From an uncultured Sutterella sp. (GTDB taxonomy: Bacteria > Pseudomonadota > Gammaproteobacteria > Burkholderiales > Burkholderiaceae_F), in the NCBI GenBank assembly GCA_900552915.1, contig USBS01000024.1, positions 1 through 18,096 on the forward strand: a stretch of DNA of 18,096 bases. Reading direction: 5' to 3'. The notes beneath the pieces were generated by a model that did not search any database, was not told the origin of the DNA, and saw only the letters and a program-made list of their open reading frames with translations. Positions 7,805 to 16,900 of the stretch are shown here, in pieces (within the stretch, counting starts at the first letter, position 1; the number at the start of each line of letters is the position of its first letter). A program made the translations under genes and the position numbers.

Positions 7805-8725
7805 TTAGTCATCCAGTTCTTCGCCGACCAATGCGCTTGCAAAACGGCGTGCGTCAAAGGGCTGTAGGTCGTCAATGCTTTCGCCGACGCCGACGAAATA
7901 AATAGGAAGCGCTTTTTCGGGTTCCCGTTCGGCGGTGATAGCCACAAGCACGCCGCCTTTGGCGGTACCGTCGAGCTTGGTAACGATCAACCCCGTGAGG
8001 CCGGCGTAGTTGTCGAAGGTTTTGACTTGAGCCAGGGCATTTTGACCATTGGTGCCGTCGACGACAAGCAGAACTTCATGCGGAGCCCCTTCCATGGCTT
8101 TGCCCTGTGCGCGACGGATGCGAGCGAGCTCTTCCATCAGGTTCGTCTGTGTCGGCAAGCGGCCGGCCGTGTCGGCAATAACGACATCGGTGCCGCGGGC
8201 ACGGCCGGCCGACACGGCATCGAAAACGACAGCGGCCGGATCGCCGCCGCTTTGCGTGATGACGTCGATTCGGTTGCGTTCGCCCCAGACGGCCAGCTGT
8301 TCACGCGCAGCGGCTCGGAACGTATCGGCGGCAGCCAACAGCACGGTCTTATTCTGTGCGGCCAGCCATTTGGCAATTTTGCCGATCGTGGTGGTTTTGC
8401 CGGCGCCGTTGACGCCGACCATCATGATTACCAAGGGTTTGGACGCATCCAGATTCATGGGCTTCTGCGCCGGCAACAGAATGCGTTCGATCTCGTCGCG
8501 AAGCGCGCTACGGACTTGTTCGGGCGTTTTCAGACCGTTTAACTTCACCGTGTCGCGTAAACGCTGTAGGATGACGGACGTGGATTTGTAACCGATATCG
8601 GCGGCAATCAGTGTTTCTTCAAGCGTCTCAAAGAACTCTTCATCGACAACGCCGCCCGAGAAAAGACCGGCGAGGTTGACGCGGGTACGAGCGAGACCGC
8701 TTTTTAAACGTGAAAAAAATCCCAT
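7805..8725 (-). CDS. ftsY: Signal recognition particle receptor FtsY
   Basis: FtsY is the SRP receptor GTPase that docks ribosome-SRP complexes at the inner membrane. The 306-residue product has an N domain (DEEFFETLEETLIAADIG) and a G domain with GVNGAGKTTT at 104-113, DTFRAAA at 134-140, DTAGR at 185-189 and TKLDG at 249-253. The long acidic A domain of E. coli FtsY is absent, and the protein begins with a short amphipathic MGFFSRLKSGLARTR stretch suited to membrane contact. I chose the ATG at 8725; an in-frame TTG at 8776 would add 17 residues that partly repeat the same GFFF motif. No clear ribosome binding site is seen for either. The ATG overlaps the rsmD start on the other strand. Confidence 0.93.
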   Translation of the reverse strand: MGFFSRLKSGLARTRVNLAGLFSGGVVDEEFFETLEETLIAADIGYKSTSVILQRLRDTVKLNGLKTPEQVRSALRDEIERILLPAQKPMNLDASKPLVIMMVGVNGAGKTTTIGKIAKWLAAQNKTVLLAAADTFRAAAREQLAVWGERNRIDVITQSGGDPAAVVFDAVSAGRARGTDVVIADTAGRLPTQTNLMEELARIRRAQGKAMEGAPHEVLLVVDGTNGQNALAQVKTFDNYAGLTGLIVTKLDGTAKGGVLVAITAEREPEKALPIYFVGVGESIDDLQPFDARRFASALVGEELDD

Positions 8726-8746
8726 GGCTAAAGTGAAAAAAAATCC
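8710..8746. repeat. Direct repeat flanking the shared ftsY/rsmD start codons
   Basis: The element GTG-A7-TCC at 8710-8722 recurs as GTG-A8-TCC at 8733-8746, with the CCATGG palindrome holding both start codons between them. On the ftsY strand the copies are offset by exactly 24 bases, so the encoded GFFF and GFFS motifs are in register. This looks like an in-frame short duplication of the ftsY N terminus. The repeat is seen directly; the duplication history is inferred. Confidence 0.6.
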
Positions 8747-9386
8747 AACCGGACCCCGGCGACGTGCAGACGCCAAAACGGGCCAAAAAGTTCAGCGCAC
8801 TAGTTTAGCAACCCATAGTGCGGACGGCACGGTTCGGATCGTTTCGGGACGCTATAAAAGAACACCGATTACGGTAGGGGTGCGCGACGGACTGCGGCCG
8901 ACGCCTTCTCGCGTGCGCGAGACGCTATTTGATTGGCTTCGTCATCTTTTGGGAGATTTTTCCGAACGCTCCTTCCTGGATATGTTTGCCGGAAGCGGAG
9001 CATTGGGATTGGAAGCCGCGAGCAACGGCGCTCGTCGGGTCGTGATTCTGGAAAAGAACCGCAAGGGTGCGGCGGCTATTGACGCTGTGATAGACAAGCT
9101 CGGAGCTCGCGAATGCGCAAGTTGTTTTGCGGCGGATGCTTTTTTGTGGGCCGAGGGAAGTTCCGAGCGATTCGACGTGATTTTCATTGATCCGCCTTTT
9201 GTTTTGCGCCTTCATGAAAAGGCCGTCGCGGCGGCGTTGCCGCTGTTAAAGGAAGACGGCTTCCTTTATCTTGAAAATGAGGCGGAGATCGATGACGATG
9301 TGCTGCGTCGGTGGGGGCTCGAAGCGGTGCGCCGAGGCAAGGCGGGAGCTGTTCACTATCTTCTTTGTACGCGCGCAATCGTTTAA
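8724..9386 (+). CDS. rsmD: 16S rRNA (guanine(966)-N2)-methyltransferase RsmD
   Basis: RsmD methylates G966 of 16S rRNA during 30S assembly using S-adenosylmethionine. The 220-residue product has RIVSGRYKRTPI, the GLRPTPSRVRETLFDWL signature, motif I DMFAGSGALG at 86-95, and the catalytic IDPPF at 155-159. A basic, probably disordered leader of about 37 residues precedes the first conserved residue. The chosen ATG sits in the CCATGG palindrome shared with ftsY. An in-frame TTG at 8676 would reach into ftsY and adds nothing conserved. No strong ribosome binding site is visible. The rsmD/ftsY divergent pair matches the E. coli arrangement. coaD lies 72 bases downstream, a common neighbour in betaproteobacteria. 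Confidence 0.94.
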   Translation: MAKVKKNPTGPRRRADAKTGQKVQRTSLATHSADGTVRIVSGRYKRTPITVGVRDGLRPTPSRVRETLFDWLRHLLGDFSERSFLDMFAGSGALGLEAASNGARRVVILEKNRKGAAAIDAVIDKLGARECASCFAADAFLWAEGSSERFDVIFIDPPFVLRLHEKAVAAALPLLKEDGFLYLENEAEIDDDVLRRWGLEAVRRGKAGAVHYLLCTRAIV

Positions 9387-9458
9387 AATTACTCATTTCA
9401 CGTATTCTGAATCGGGGCGCAGACTTCTTGTGCAGGTTAAGCGCCTCGTTGTTGACGC

Positions 9459-9965
9459 ATGACGACGGCCGTCTATCCCGGAACATTCGATCCCTTTACA
9501 CTCGGACATCTCGATGTGCTGAAGCGCGCTGCCCGCCTGTTCGACCGCGTGATTCTTGCGGTGGCGGAAAGTCGAAAGAAAGGGACGCTTTTTTCACTGC
9601 AGGAGCGCGTTGCTCTTGCCGAGGCGGCCTGTCGGGCAGAAACAGGACTCGAAAATGTCGAGGTTCAGGGCTTCAGCGGTTTACTGTGTGATTTCGCTCG
9701 AGCTCGAGGTGTGACGGTTTCCGTTCGAGGCGCCCGCGCCGTCAGCGATTTTGAATACGAGTTTCAGATGGCCGGCATGAACCGCACGTTGATGCCGGAG
9801 GTTGAAACGATTTTTCTGATGCCGGCGCCCGAGTGTCAGTTTGTCAGCGGCAGTTTCGTGCGCGAGATCGCTGCGATGGGCGGCGACGTCTCCGGCTTCG
9901 TGCCTCAACCCGTGCGCCGTGCTCTCGAGCAGCGCTTTGCCGTAAATAAAAAAACGCAGCAGTAA
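9459..9965 (+). CDS. coaD: Phosphopantetheine adenylyltransferase
   Basis: CoaD transfers an adenylyl group from ATP to 4'-phosphopantetheine, making dephospho-CoA in the penultimate step of coenzyme A synthesis. The 168-residue product has the nucleotidyltransferase motif GTFDPFTLGH with T14, G16 and H17, the VRGARAVSDFEYEFQMA motif, MNR, and SGSFVREIA (ISSS-type loop), all in the usual order and at the usual length. The gap after rsmD is 72 bases. A TAAAAT box overlaps the rsmD stop but has no convincing -35, so both co-transcription and a local promoter are possible. No good Shine-Dalgarno precedes the ATG, but the conserved opening (TTAVYPGTFDP) fixes the start. Confidence 0.96.
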   Translation: MTTAVYPGTFDPFTLGHLDVLKRAARLFDRVILAVAESRKKGTLFSLQERVALAEAACRAETGLENVEVQGFSGLLCDFARARGVTVSVRGARAVSDFEYEFQMAGMNRTLMPEVETIFLMPAPECQFVSGSFVREIAAMGGDVSGFVPQPVRRALEQRFAVNKKTQQ

Positions 9966-10007
9966 CTTTCGGCTGCCCGACTCAACAAACAACAAAGGAA
10001 AAACAAA

Positions 10008-11549
10008 ATGGAACCCTATGCTGCCGAGTGGTGGTCGATTGTTCCTCCGATAGTAGCCATCGGTCTGGCGCTTCTTACGAAGGAAGTGTTCTCGTCGCTT
10101 CTTGTGGGCATTTTCACCGGTACGCTCATCTATGCGGTGGGTACCGACGCCAACATTGTTATGGGCACGCTTGAGACGGCCTTTACGATGATGGCAAAGA
10201 AAGTGGACTTCAACATCCTTATCTTCTGCTCCCTGTTGGGCGGGTTGGTCTACTTGATCAGCATGTCCGGCGGTACGGTCGCCTACGGCAAGGCATCGAC
10301 GAAGATCATTCGCGGACGTCGGTCCTCGCTTGCGTCCACCAGCGGCCTTGGCATCGCTATCTTCATTGACGACTATTTCAACTGCCTTACGGTTGGCACC
10401 GTAATGCGTCCGGTTACGGATCTCTATAAGGTAAGCCGCGCCAAACTTGCCTACATCATTGACAGCACAGCTGCTCCCGTGTGCATCATTGCTCCGATTT
10501 CTTCCTGGGCGGCAGCTGTGGGCTCCTCGCTCAAGGACACCGGGGCGTTTGAAAGTGAACTCGGGGCTTTTGTGGCGACGATTCCGTGGAACTTCTACGC
10601 GATCTTTTCTCTGCTGTTGGTCTTCTTCCTGTGCTTTACAGATTTCGACTTCGGGCCGATGCGCCGTGCTGAAGAGCAGGCTCGCCGCACAACGGTCGAT
10701 GAGACGGCTTCGCAAGGCAACGCCGACGACAAGCTCAAGTACAACCCCAACGGCACGACTTGGGACATGCTCGTACCGCTGGGCGCGCTGATTGTGTTTG
10801 CCGTACTTGCTCTCATGTACACGGGCGGCTACTGGGGCGACGATGCCAAGTACCACACCTTTATTGCTGCCATCGGCAATTCTTCCGCTTCCATTTCGTT
10901 GGTATTTGCTTCCTTCGGCGCACTTATTGTGGCGCTTTTGATGTACGTGCCGCGCCGTCTGATGAGCTTTGCTCAATTTGCCGAAGGTTCCGTCGAAGGC
11001 ATGAAGCTGATGTTGCCTGCCAACATCATTCTGATCTTGGCCTGGACGCTTTCGGGTGTCTGCCGTGATCTGCTGTCGACCCCGCAGTTTATGCAGCATG
11101 TTGTGACTTCTACGGGTATGGGAGCAACCTTCCTGCCGGTGATCGTGTTTGCGATCGCTGCGTTCCTCGCCTTCTCGATGGGGACGGCCTGGGGTACGTT
11201 CGGCATCCTGATTCCGATTGTTGTGCCGATTATTCAGGCGCTGGATCCGAATCTTACGGTTGTGGTGCTTTCCGCAACGCTTGCAGGGTCCGTCTTCGGC
11301 GACCACTGCTCGCCCATTTCCGATACGACAATTTTGTCTTCGGCGGGCGCGGGGTGCGCGCATATCGAGCATGTTTCGACGCAGCTTCCCTACGCACTAT
11401 TGGTGGCGGGGTCGGCCGGCGTCGGCTATCTGGTGGCCGGCCTTTCGGGCGGCAGCCTCTGGATGAGCTGGCTCGCGACGGCTCTGGTGCTTTTCGGAGT
11501 GACAATCTTCCTGCATGTGACGGAAAAACGTTCGCCGCAGAAAGCGTAA
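10008..11549 (+). CDS. nhaC: NhaC-family Na+/H+ antiporter
   Basis: The 513-residue protein is an integral inner-membrane transporter with about eleven to twelve hydrophobic segments. Family features are IFIDDYFN (118-125) in the first half and GDHCSPISDTT (431-441) in the second, where conserved acidic and polar residues lie within membrane segments. The expected role is sodium or proton exchange, though some NhaC-family proteins exchange organic acids such as malate and lactate, so the substrate is not certain. A hydrophilic loop at about 217-247 separates the two halves. A clear AAAGGAA site lies seven bases before the ATG. coaD ends 42 bases upstream with no terminator between, so read-through is possible. 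Confidence 0.9.
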   Translation: MEPYAAEWWSIVPPIVAIGLALLTKEVFSSLLVGIFTGTLIYAVGTDANIVMGTLETAFTMMAKKVDFNILIFCSLLGGLVYLISMSGGTVAYGKASTKIIRGRRSSLASTSGLGIAIFIDDYFNCLTVGTVMRPVTDLYKVSRAKLAYIIDSTAAPVCIIAPISSWAAAVGSSLKDTGAFESELGAFVATIPWNFYAIFSLLLVFFLCFTDFDFGPMRRAEEQARRTTVDETASQGNADDKLKYNPNGTTWDMLVPLGALIVFAVLALMYTGGYWGDDAKYHTFIAAIGNSSASISLVFASFGALIVALLMYVPRRLMSFAQFAEGSVEGMKLMLPANIILILAWTLSGVCRDLLSTPQFMQHVVTSTGMGATFLPVIVFAIAAFLAFSMGTAWGTFGILIPIVVPIIQALDPNLTVVVLSATLAGSVFGDHCSPISDTTILSSAGAGCAHIEHVSTQLPYALLVAGSAGVGYLVAGLSGGSLWMSWLATALVLFGVTIFLHVTEKRSPQKA

Positions 11550-11557
11550 CAATCCTT

Positions 11558-11590
11558 AGCGGTCCGAACTCCGTGCGGGTGCGGCCCGCT
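11558..11590 (+). other. Imperfect stem-loop after nhaC
   Basis: AGCGG-T-CCG (11558-11566) pairs with CGG-C-CCGCT running from 11590 back to 11582: a five-pair and a three-pair stem around one T-C mismatch, with a 15-base loop. There is no T-run directly after it, so it is not a canonical terminator. A TAGAAT box typical of a -10 element (11590-11595) begins at its foot, without a recognisable -35. Confidence 0.4.
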
Positions 11591-11614
11591 AGAATCCGCT
11601 CAAAGTTTTTACGT

Positions 11615-11637
11615 GTCCGATCGTGTTCGGGCTTTTT
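11615..11637 (+). terminator. Weak terminator-like hairpin directly before lptF
   Basis: GTCCGA (11615-11620) pairs with TCGGGC (11627-11632), including one G-T wobble, around a six-base loop, and TTTTT follows at 11633-11637. The stem is short, so function is uncertain. It could end nhaC transcription or act as a leader structure, because the lptF ATG lies only six bases after the T-run. Confidence 0.4.
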
Positions 11638-11643
11638 GACTGA

Positions 11644-12771
11644 ATGATTTTCAAACGACTGTTGGTAAACGAGCTTGCAAGCAGCGCCGGGGGTGTTTTC
11701 ACGGTGCTCTTTTCGGTCGTCGTGACGATCGGGCTTGTGACCATCTTGGGACAGGCCGCGGGCGGCAGCGTCGATTCGCGCTCCGTTTTTGAGCTCATGG
11801 CCTATTCGTCGTTTACGAATCTGCCAGCTTTGCTGTCGCTGTCGATCTTCATTGCCGTTTTGATGGTGATGATGCGCAGTTGGCAGGACAGCGAAATGCC
11901 GGTGTGGTTTAGTTCCGGCGGCTTGAGTCTGCTGCGTTGGATTGCTCCGGTGCTGCGCTTTGCTCTGCCGATGATCGTGCTTGTAGGTGTCATTTCGATT
12001 GCCGTCACTCCTTGGGCCAAAGGACAGATCGAGCGCACGGCGCAACAGTTCGAACAGCGCGACGATGTCAACCGCATTGCGCCCGGGCGTTTTATCGAGA
12101 CCATGGGCGGACGCCGAATTTTCTTTATTGAAGAGGTCAGTGCCGACGGCTCTCACGTCAAGAACGTTTTCATGAGCGAACAAAACGGGGAAAGCGAAAT
12201 CATTGTTCGAGCCGAGTCGGGGGAAGTCAAGGCGACTCCAAAGGGTGAACGTTATGTAGTGCTCAAAAACGGACGCCGTTACGACACGAGCCGTGCAGGC
12301 GACGCCGCTTGGCGCGTCACCGAGTTCGAAACATATGAAATTCGCATCGGCACCCGAGCCGAGCAGGCCTACATCAGTCGAGACGTTGAGACGATGACTT
12401 TTGAGAAGCTTGTCTCTTTGAATACCCCGCAGGCCAAGGCCGAGATGGTTTGGCGTTTGTGCTGGCCGTTGGCAGCATTCAATTTGGCGTTGCTGGCTAT
12501 TCCGCTTTCCTATACCAACCCTAGAGCAGGGCGAAGCATGAGCCTGATTCTTGCCGTGCTGATATTCATTCTTTATCTGAACGGCATTTCGGTTTCGGAA
12601 AGCTGGATTAAAACCGAAAAGGTCAACTGGCTCGTTGCGCTTGTCGGACTCAACGGTACGGTGGCGCTTTTGACGGCTTTGCTTTTTGTTCGCCGCGTCT
12701 ACATGCAGCGTTGGGTGCCGCTGTGGCTTTCGGAGCTTCCCTACAAACTTTTCGGGAGGGATAAGGCATGA
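11644..12771 (+). CDS. lptF: Lipopolysaccharide export permease LptF
   Basis: LptF forms, with LptG and the ATPase LptB, the inner-membrane complex that extracts lipopolysaccharide and passes it to the LptC-LptA bridge. The 375-residue protein has the family architecture: three membrane segments in the first 125 residues (starting MIFKRLLVNELASS), a periplasmic beta-jellyroll domain at about 130-260, and three further membrane segments to about 350. Family-like sequence includes RFIETMGGRRIFFIEE and AIPLSYTNPRAGRSM. The start fits the conserved opening, but no Shine-Dalgarno is seen. Its TGA overlaps the lptG ATG as ATGA, indicating translational coupling. Confidence 0.93.
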   Translation: MIFKRLLVNELASSAGGVFTVLFSVVVTIGLVTILGQAAGGSVDSRSVFELMAYSSFTNLPALLSLSIFIAVLMVMMRSWQDSEMPVWFSSGGLSLLRWIAPVLRFALPMIVLVGVISIAVTPWAKGQIERTAQQFEQRDDVNRIAPGRFIETMGGRRIFFIEEVSADGSHVKNVFMSEQNGESEIIVRAESGEVKATPKGERYVVLKNGRRYDTSRAGDAAWRVTEFETYEIRIGTRAEQAYISRDVETMTFEKLVSLNTPQAKAEMVWRLCWPLAAFNLALLAIPLSYTNPRAGRSMSLILAVLIFILYLNGISVSESWIKTEKVNWLVALVGLNGTVALLTALLFVRRVYMQRWVPLWLSELPYKLFGRDKA

Positions 12772-13904
12772 AGGTCCTGACCCGACACATTGCTAAAGAA
12801 GTTCTCATCGCCACGCTTTTCGTATTGGTGGCGTTGGTGGCGCTGATTGCCTTTTTCGACTTGGTGAGTCAGGCTCGCAATATCGGCAATCGCTACAGCA
12901 TCTCGATGGCGCTTTTTCTGACGATGCTCAAGCTGCCGTCGCGTCTGTACGAAGTCATGCCGATTGCCGCCTTGCTCGGTGCCGTCTACACGATGAGCAG
13001 GCTTGCATCCAATTCCGAATTCACCATCATGCGCGTGGCCGGTCTTTCGCCTTTCCGTTTAGCCGGAATGATGACGGTGCCCGCGTTGATTTTGATTGCA
13101 GCGACGTATTGTCTCGGCGAGTGGCTGACGCCCGCGGCCGATATGATGCGCAATGATATGGACAATATCCTATTCAACCGCAAGCTTTCGGCGCGAGGAT
13201 ACTCTTCAGGGGTATGGGTGAAGGATAACGTCAAAGATGCTCAGGCTTCGATGGCGGCCGTGCGCTTTGTAAACGTGCACAACCTGATTGCCGGAGAACA
13301 CAGCCGCACCGGTGCCTGGCGCGTGTTTGAATTCGACAAGAACGGTGATCTGATTCGGGTGCTGCACGCGCCGGAGGCGAATTACATCAACGGCCGCGGT
13401 TGGCACCTCAAGGAGGCCAAGGTCGAAACGCTGCCCAAGATTACGACCGACGAAACACCGATGGTGGAAAAGAGCTCGGCCAAAACCGATGCCGAACTGT
13501 TGCTCCCCTCGGAAATGCGTCCGGAAATTCTCGGCGTACTCACAATTAAGCCCGAACGCATGGGTATTTCCGATTTGTGGCAGTACATCAAGCACCTGAA
13601 GGAGAATCGGCAGACAGCGGATCGTTATCAAGTGGCCTTCTGGTCAAAAGTGTTCTATCCGCTTGCTATTTTCGTGATGCTTGCCGTTGCGATGCCGTTT
13701 GCCTATCTGAATGCACGCTCGGGCGGTGTTTCGATCAAGATCTTCGCCGGACTCATGATCGGCATCTCGTTTTATGCGCTCAATAACATTTTTTCGTTCC
13801 TGGGCGTGCTCAACACTTGGCACCCGATGGTGGTGGCGGTGGTGCCGACAAGCGTAATGCTTATCTGCGCATCAATTGCTTTGTGGCTGCTCGAGCGCAG
13901 GTAG
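12768..13904 (+). CDS. lptG: Lipopolysaccharide export permease LptG
   Basis: LptG is the second permease of the LptB2FG lipopolysaccharide extractor. The 378-residue protein repeats the LptF layout. It has an N-terminal trio of membrane segments that includes LPSRLYEVMPIAALLGAVY and SNSEFTIMRVAGLSP, both strongly characteristic of LptG. A periplasmic domain at about 135-290 contains GVWVKD and the acidic and lysine-rich strand region. A final set of membrane segments follows (VMLAVAMPFAYLNAR, ISFYALNNIFSFLG). Length is normal. It starts within the last four bases of lptF and is followed by a 67-base gap to the convergent helicase gene, with no canonical terminator. Confidence 0.94.
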   Translation: MKVLTRHIAKEVLIATLFVLVALVALIAFFDLVSQARNIGNRYSISMALFLTMLKLPSRLYEVMPIAALLGAVYTMSRLASNSEFTIMRVAGLSPFRLAGMMTVPALILIAATYCLGEWLTPAADMMRNDMDNILFNRKLSARGYSSGVWVKDNVKDAQASMAAVRFVNVHNLIAGEHSRTGAWRVFEFDKNGDLIRVLHAPEANYINGRGWHLKEAKVETLPKITTDETPMVEKSSAKTDAELLLPSEMRPEILGVLTIKPERMGISDLWQYIKHLKENRQTADRYQVAFWSKVFYPLAIFVMLAVAMPFAYLNARSGGVSIKIFAGLMIGISFYALNNIFSFLGVLNTWHPMVVAVVPTSVMLICASIALWLLERR

Positions 13905-13950
13905 CCGGGATAGCGCAGCATAGTAGCGATGCTGCACCGGGAGCTAGCGC
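13905..13950. repeat. Perfect hairpin flanked by direct repeats between lptG and the helicase gene
   Basis: GCAGCAT (13915-13921) and ATGCTGC (13929-13935) form a perfect seven-pair stem around a seven-base loop. On either side lie near-identical direct copies: CCGGGA-TAGCGC (13905-13916) and CCGGGA-GC-TAGCGC (13937-13950). No T-run follows on either strand, so a standard bidirectional terminator is not supported. The position between convergent genes suggests a role in 3'-end formation or protection, which is an inference. Confidence 0.5.
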
Positions 13951-13971
13951 GACGTTGCCGCGGATTGATGC

Positions 13972-16900
13972 CTAACTTTCGACGCTTTTGAGGTCGAGGG
14001 CAAAAAGTTTTTTAAGTTCGGACGACGACATGTCTCCGATCCAGGTCTCGCCTGCAGCCACCGTAAGATCGGCCAGATTTTTCTTAGACTGCAGCATCTC
14101 GTTGATGCGCTCTTCGAAGGTGCCCGCCGTGACAAAACGATAGACGATCACGTCCCGGCGTTGACCGATGCGGTAGGCACGGTCGGTGGCTTGTGCTTCC
14201 ACTGCCGGATTCCACCACAAATCGTAGTGCACCACGCAGCTGGCAGCAGTCAAGTTCAAGCCTGTTCCGCCCGCTTTGAGAGAAATGATCATCGCGTGAA
14301 CCGAACGATCCGTTTGGAATCGATCGACCATCTCCTGACGCTTTTTAATGGGAACTGCGCCGTGCAGAAAATCCGGCTGATCGCCGGTTGCACGGCCGAT
14401 CCATGCCTGCAGACGCTCACCCATCTCACGATACTGCGTGAAGATCAGCACCTTTCGACCGGCTTCGCGGCATCGCTCGAGAATATCCAACACTGCCGCC
14501 GCTTTACCGGAATCGGGCGTTTCGGCTTCTGTTTTTAGGTATTGAGAAGGAGAATTGCAGATTTGCTTGAGTCCGGTGATGAGCTTCAGAACTTGTCCTT
14601 GTCGAGCCATTCTGTAGTCGCGAGCCCCGGGGGCGTTTGCTTCGTCGTCTTCGAGCTTGGAGAGCTTTCGCATGTGCTCATCGAGCACCTTGCTGTACAA
14701 AGCAGCCTGCTGCGGCGTAAGCGTGGTGAATTGGTCGATGGTGTTTCGTTCCGGCAGATCGGCAATGATTGTTTTGTCACTTTTCAGGCGACGCAGAAGA
14801 AACGGGGCGGTCAAACGTCGGAAAGCTTCCGCTACTTTTGCATCGTGGTCCGCTTCGATAGGAACGGCAAATGTCGCACTGAAGTCCTTGGCCGACCCCA
14901 AAAGGCGAGGCTGAACGGTTTCCAGAATCGACCAGTATTCGCTCAGACGATTTTCCACGGGAGTGCCCGTCATTGCGATCGTTTGTTGGGCTTTGATTGA
15001 TTTGGCAGCCACCGACTGGCCGGAAACGGCGTTTTTGACCGCTTGCGCTTCATCGAGAACCAACAGCCGCCATTTGTAGCCGGCTAGCTTTTCAGCATCT
15101 CGGCGCAGCAGTCCGTATGAGGTGAGCGTGACATCCGGCAAATCCTTGACGGAATCGGGAAGCCTTCGATTTGCTCCGTGGTAGATGCCGACCGAAAGCG
15201 ACGGCGCAAACTTGGCAATTTCTCGTGTCCAATTCGTCATGAGCGTCGTGGGTACGACAACCAGAACCTTGCTCTTTCCAAGTTCTCCTTCATTTTTAAG
15301 CTGCAGCAAAGCAGCGATGACCTGAAGTGTTTTGCCAAGCCCCATGTCGTCGGCAATCAGCGCACCGATGCCCAAGTGAAGATTTTTCATTAACCAGGAA
15401 AAGCCTCTTGCCTGATAGGGGCGCAGTACGGCGTTCAAATTGGCGGGCGCTTCAAGGTCTTTCACGGTAGAGAGCATCTTTAGCCGCTCTTTTATGCCGC
15501 TGTCGACCGTTACATTGGCGGAAATGCCGTCTTTCTCATATTCCTCCATAAGCGCCGCACGCAACTTTTCGAGATACGACGGCTGCGGCTGACGATTGAC
15601 CGTTTCGGCCAATCGTTCCAGCTCAGCCGGATCCAAATAGACGAAGTCGTCGCCTAAACGCACGATTTCACCTGCGTGTTCGGCAAGTTGTCGCAGTTCT
15701 TCTTCCGTCAGCTCTTTGTTGCCGACGGCAACGCGCCAGTTGAATGCCGCAAACGCATCCTTGCCGAGAAGCGATTTGCCCGACCCTGCATCCAAGTGCG
15801 CAATAAGGCGCGGCTTGAGAAGATTTTTGAGGCTTGCGGGCAGCATGACGGCTACGCCCAGAAGCGTCAGTATCGGTGCGGCATCGAACAGGAAATCTTT
15901 GAGATCGCTGCGTTCAAGCGTGATCGGTTTTCCGCCTGTTTCTTCAATTCGTGCAAGCAACGGAAAAGCCTTCGTGAGCGTTTTCAGAACGGAGACGGCG
16001 GCAAAACGGTCGTCTTTGTGGCGTTCGTCCTTGAGAAGTCGGGCGAGCATGAGCGGACGTTTTGTCGAAAGGTTCGGCGTCTTCTGCAAAAAAGCGGCTG
16101 ATGCCGGGGTGCATTCGTCCATTTCTGCGGCCTCGGCCTGCTCCGGGTCGATGTCTCGACCGAGAATGCCGTAGTTGAGTTTGACTCCGTCGGCATGTAG
16201 ACGCGCAGTCAACACCGGACGCCAAGGGTAGACATTGCCTAAAAGGAAGGCTCGCAGAGCGCGTAGAAGGACCTTTCGAAAGCTCGGCGAAATAGTCGAA
16301 TTCTCCGGCAGTGAAGTCTGCATGGCCAAAAGCAGCGTGACGGAGGCCGTGTTGGCGAGCGTTTTGCATTCCGGTGCCGCGCGCTGTACGAGTGCGCACA
16401 GTGCGGCCGTGAGTGCCAGAAAAACGGTTTGTCGGACAAAGCCGGCGTTTTCGCATCCCTCCTGCGGAGCAGCTGCATTCGCTTCAAAAAGTTCCGATGC
16501 ATGACTTGCGCAGGCCTGAGACAGAAGCTCCGTCAGCTTGAATACGCGGGCATTGCGTATCGCCGGAGTCCAGACAAAAAGAGGCAGTGCTTCGGCTCTC
16601 TGTTCCGGAACGACAAGCGCCGGAACGACGGCACAGTGGCGCAGCAAGCGCGCCGCAAGCTGCGTGATTTCTCGCCAGCACTCGACGACGGGGGAGGCTT
16701 CCTGCGCCCAAACGGTCGGCATTGTCAGAAGGATTTCGGCGGCCTGATCGTTGTCCTTGACGGTTGTTCGATGCAGTTTGCCCTCTGAGTCTCGCAGCCT
16801 CAGATCGATTCGAATGTCTTGAGAGGCATCGTCTGTGGCTCTAGCTTTGACGTTAAGGGAAAGCGTTGATGCGGAAATGTTTTCCAATGAGAGGCAGCTG

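Noticed and set aside
9681..11372. A 563-codon open frame on the minus strand opposite coaD and nhaC.
   Set aside because: Its translation is rich in His, Arg, Asn and Gln with no recognisable domain, as expected from the reverse complement of a membrane-protein gene with strong codon bias. The plus-strand nhaC has clear family motifs and a ribosome binding site.
11254..12183. A 309-codon minus-strand open frame spanning the nhaC/lptF junction.
   Set aside because: It is low-complexity and rich in Arg, His and Pro, lacks any motif, and lies fully antisense to two well-supported genes and their intergenic gap.
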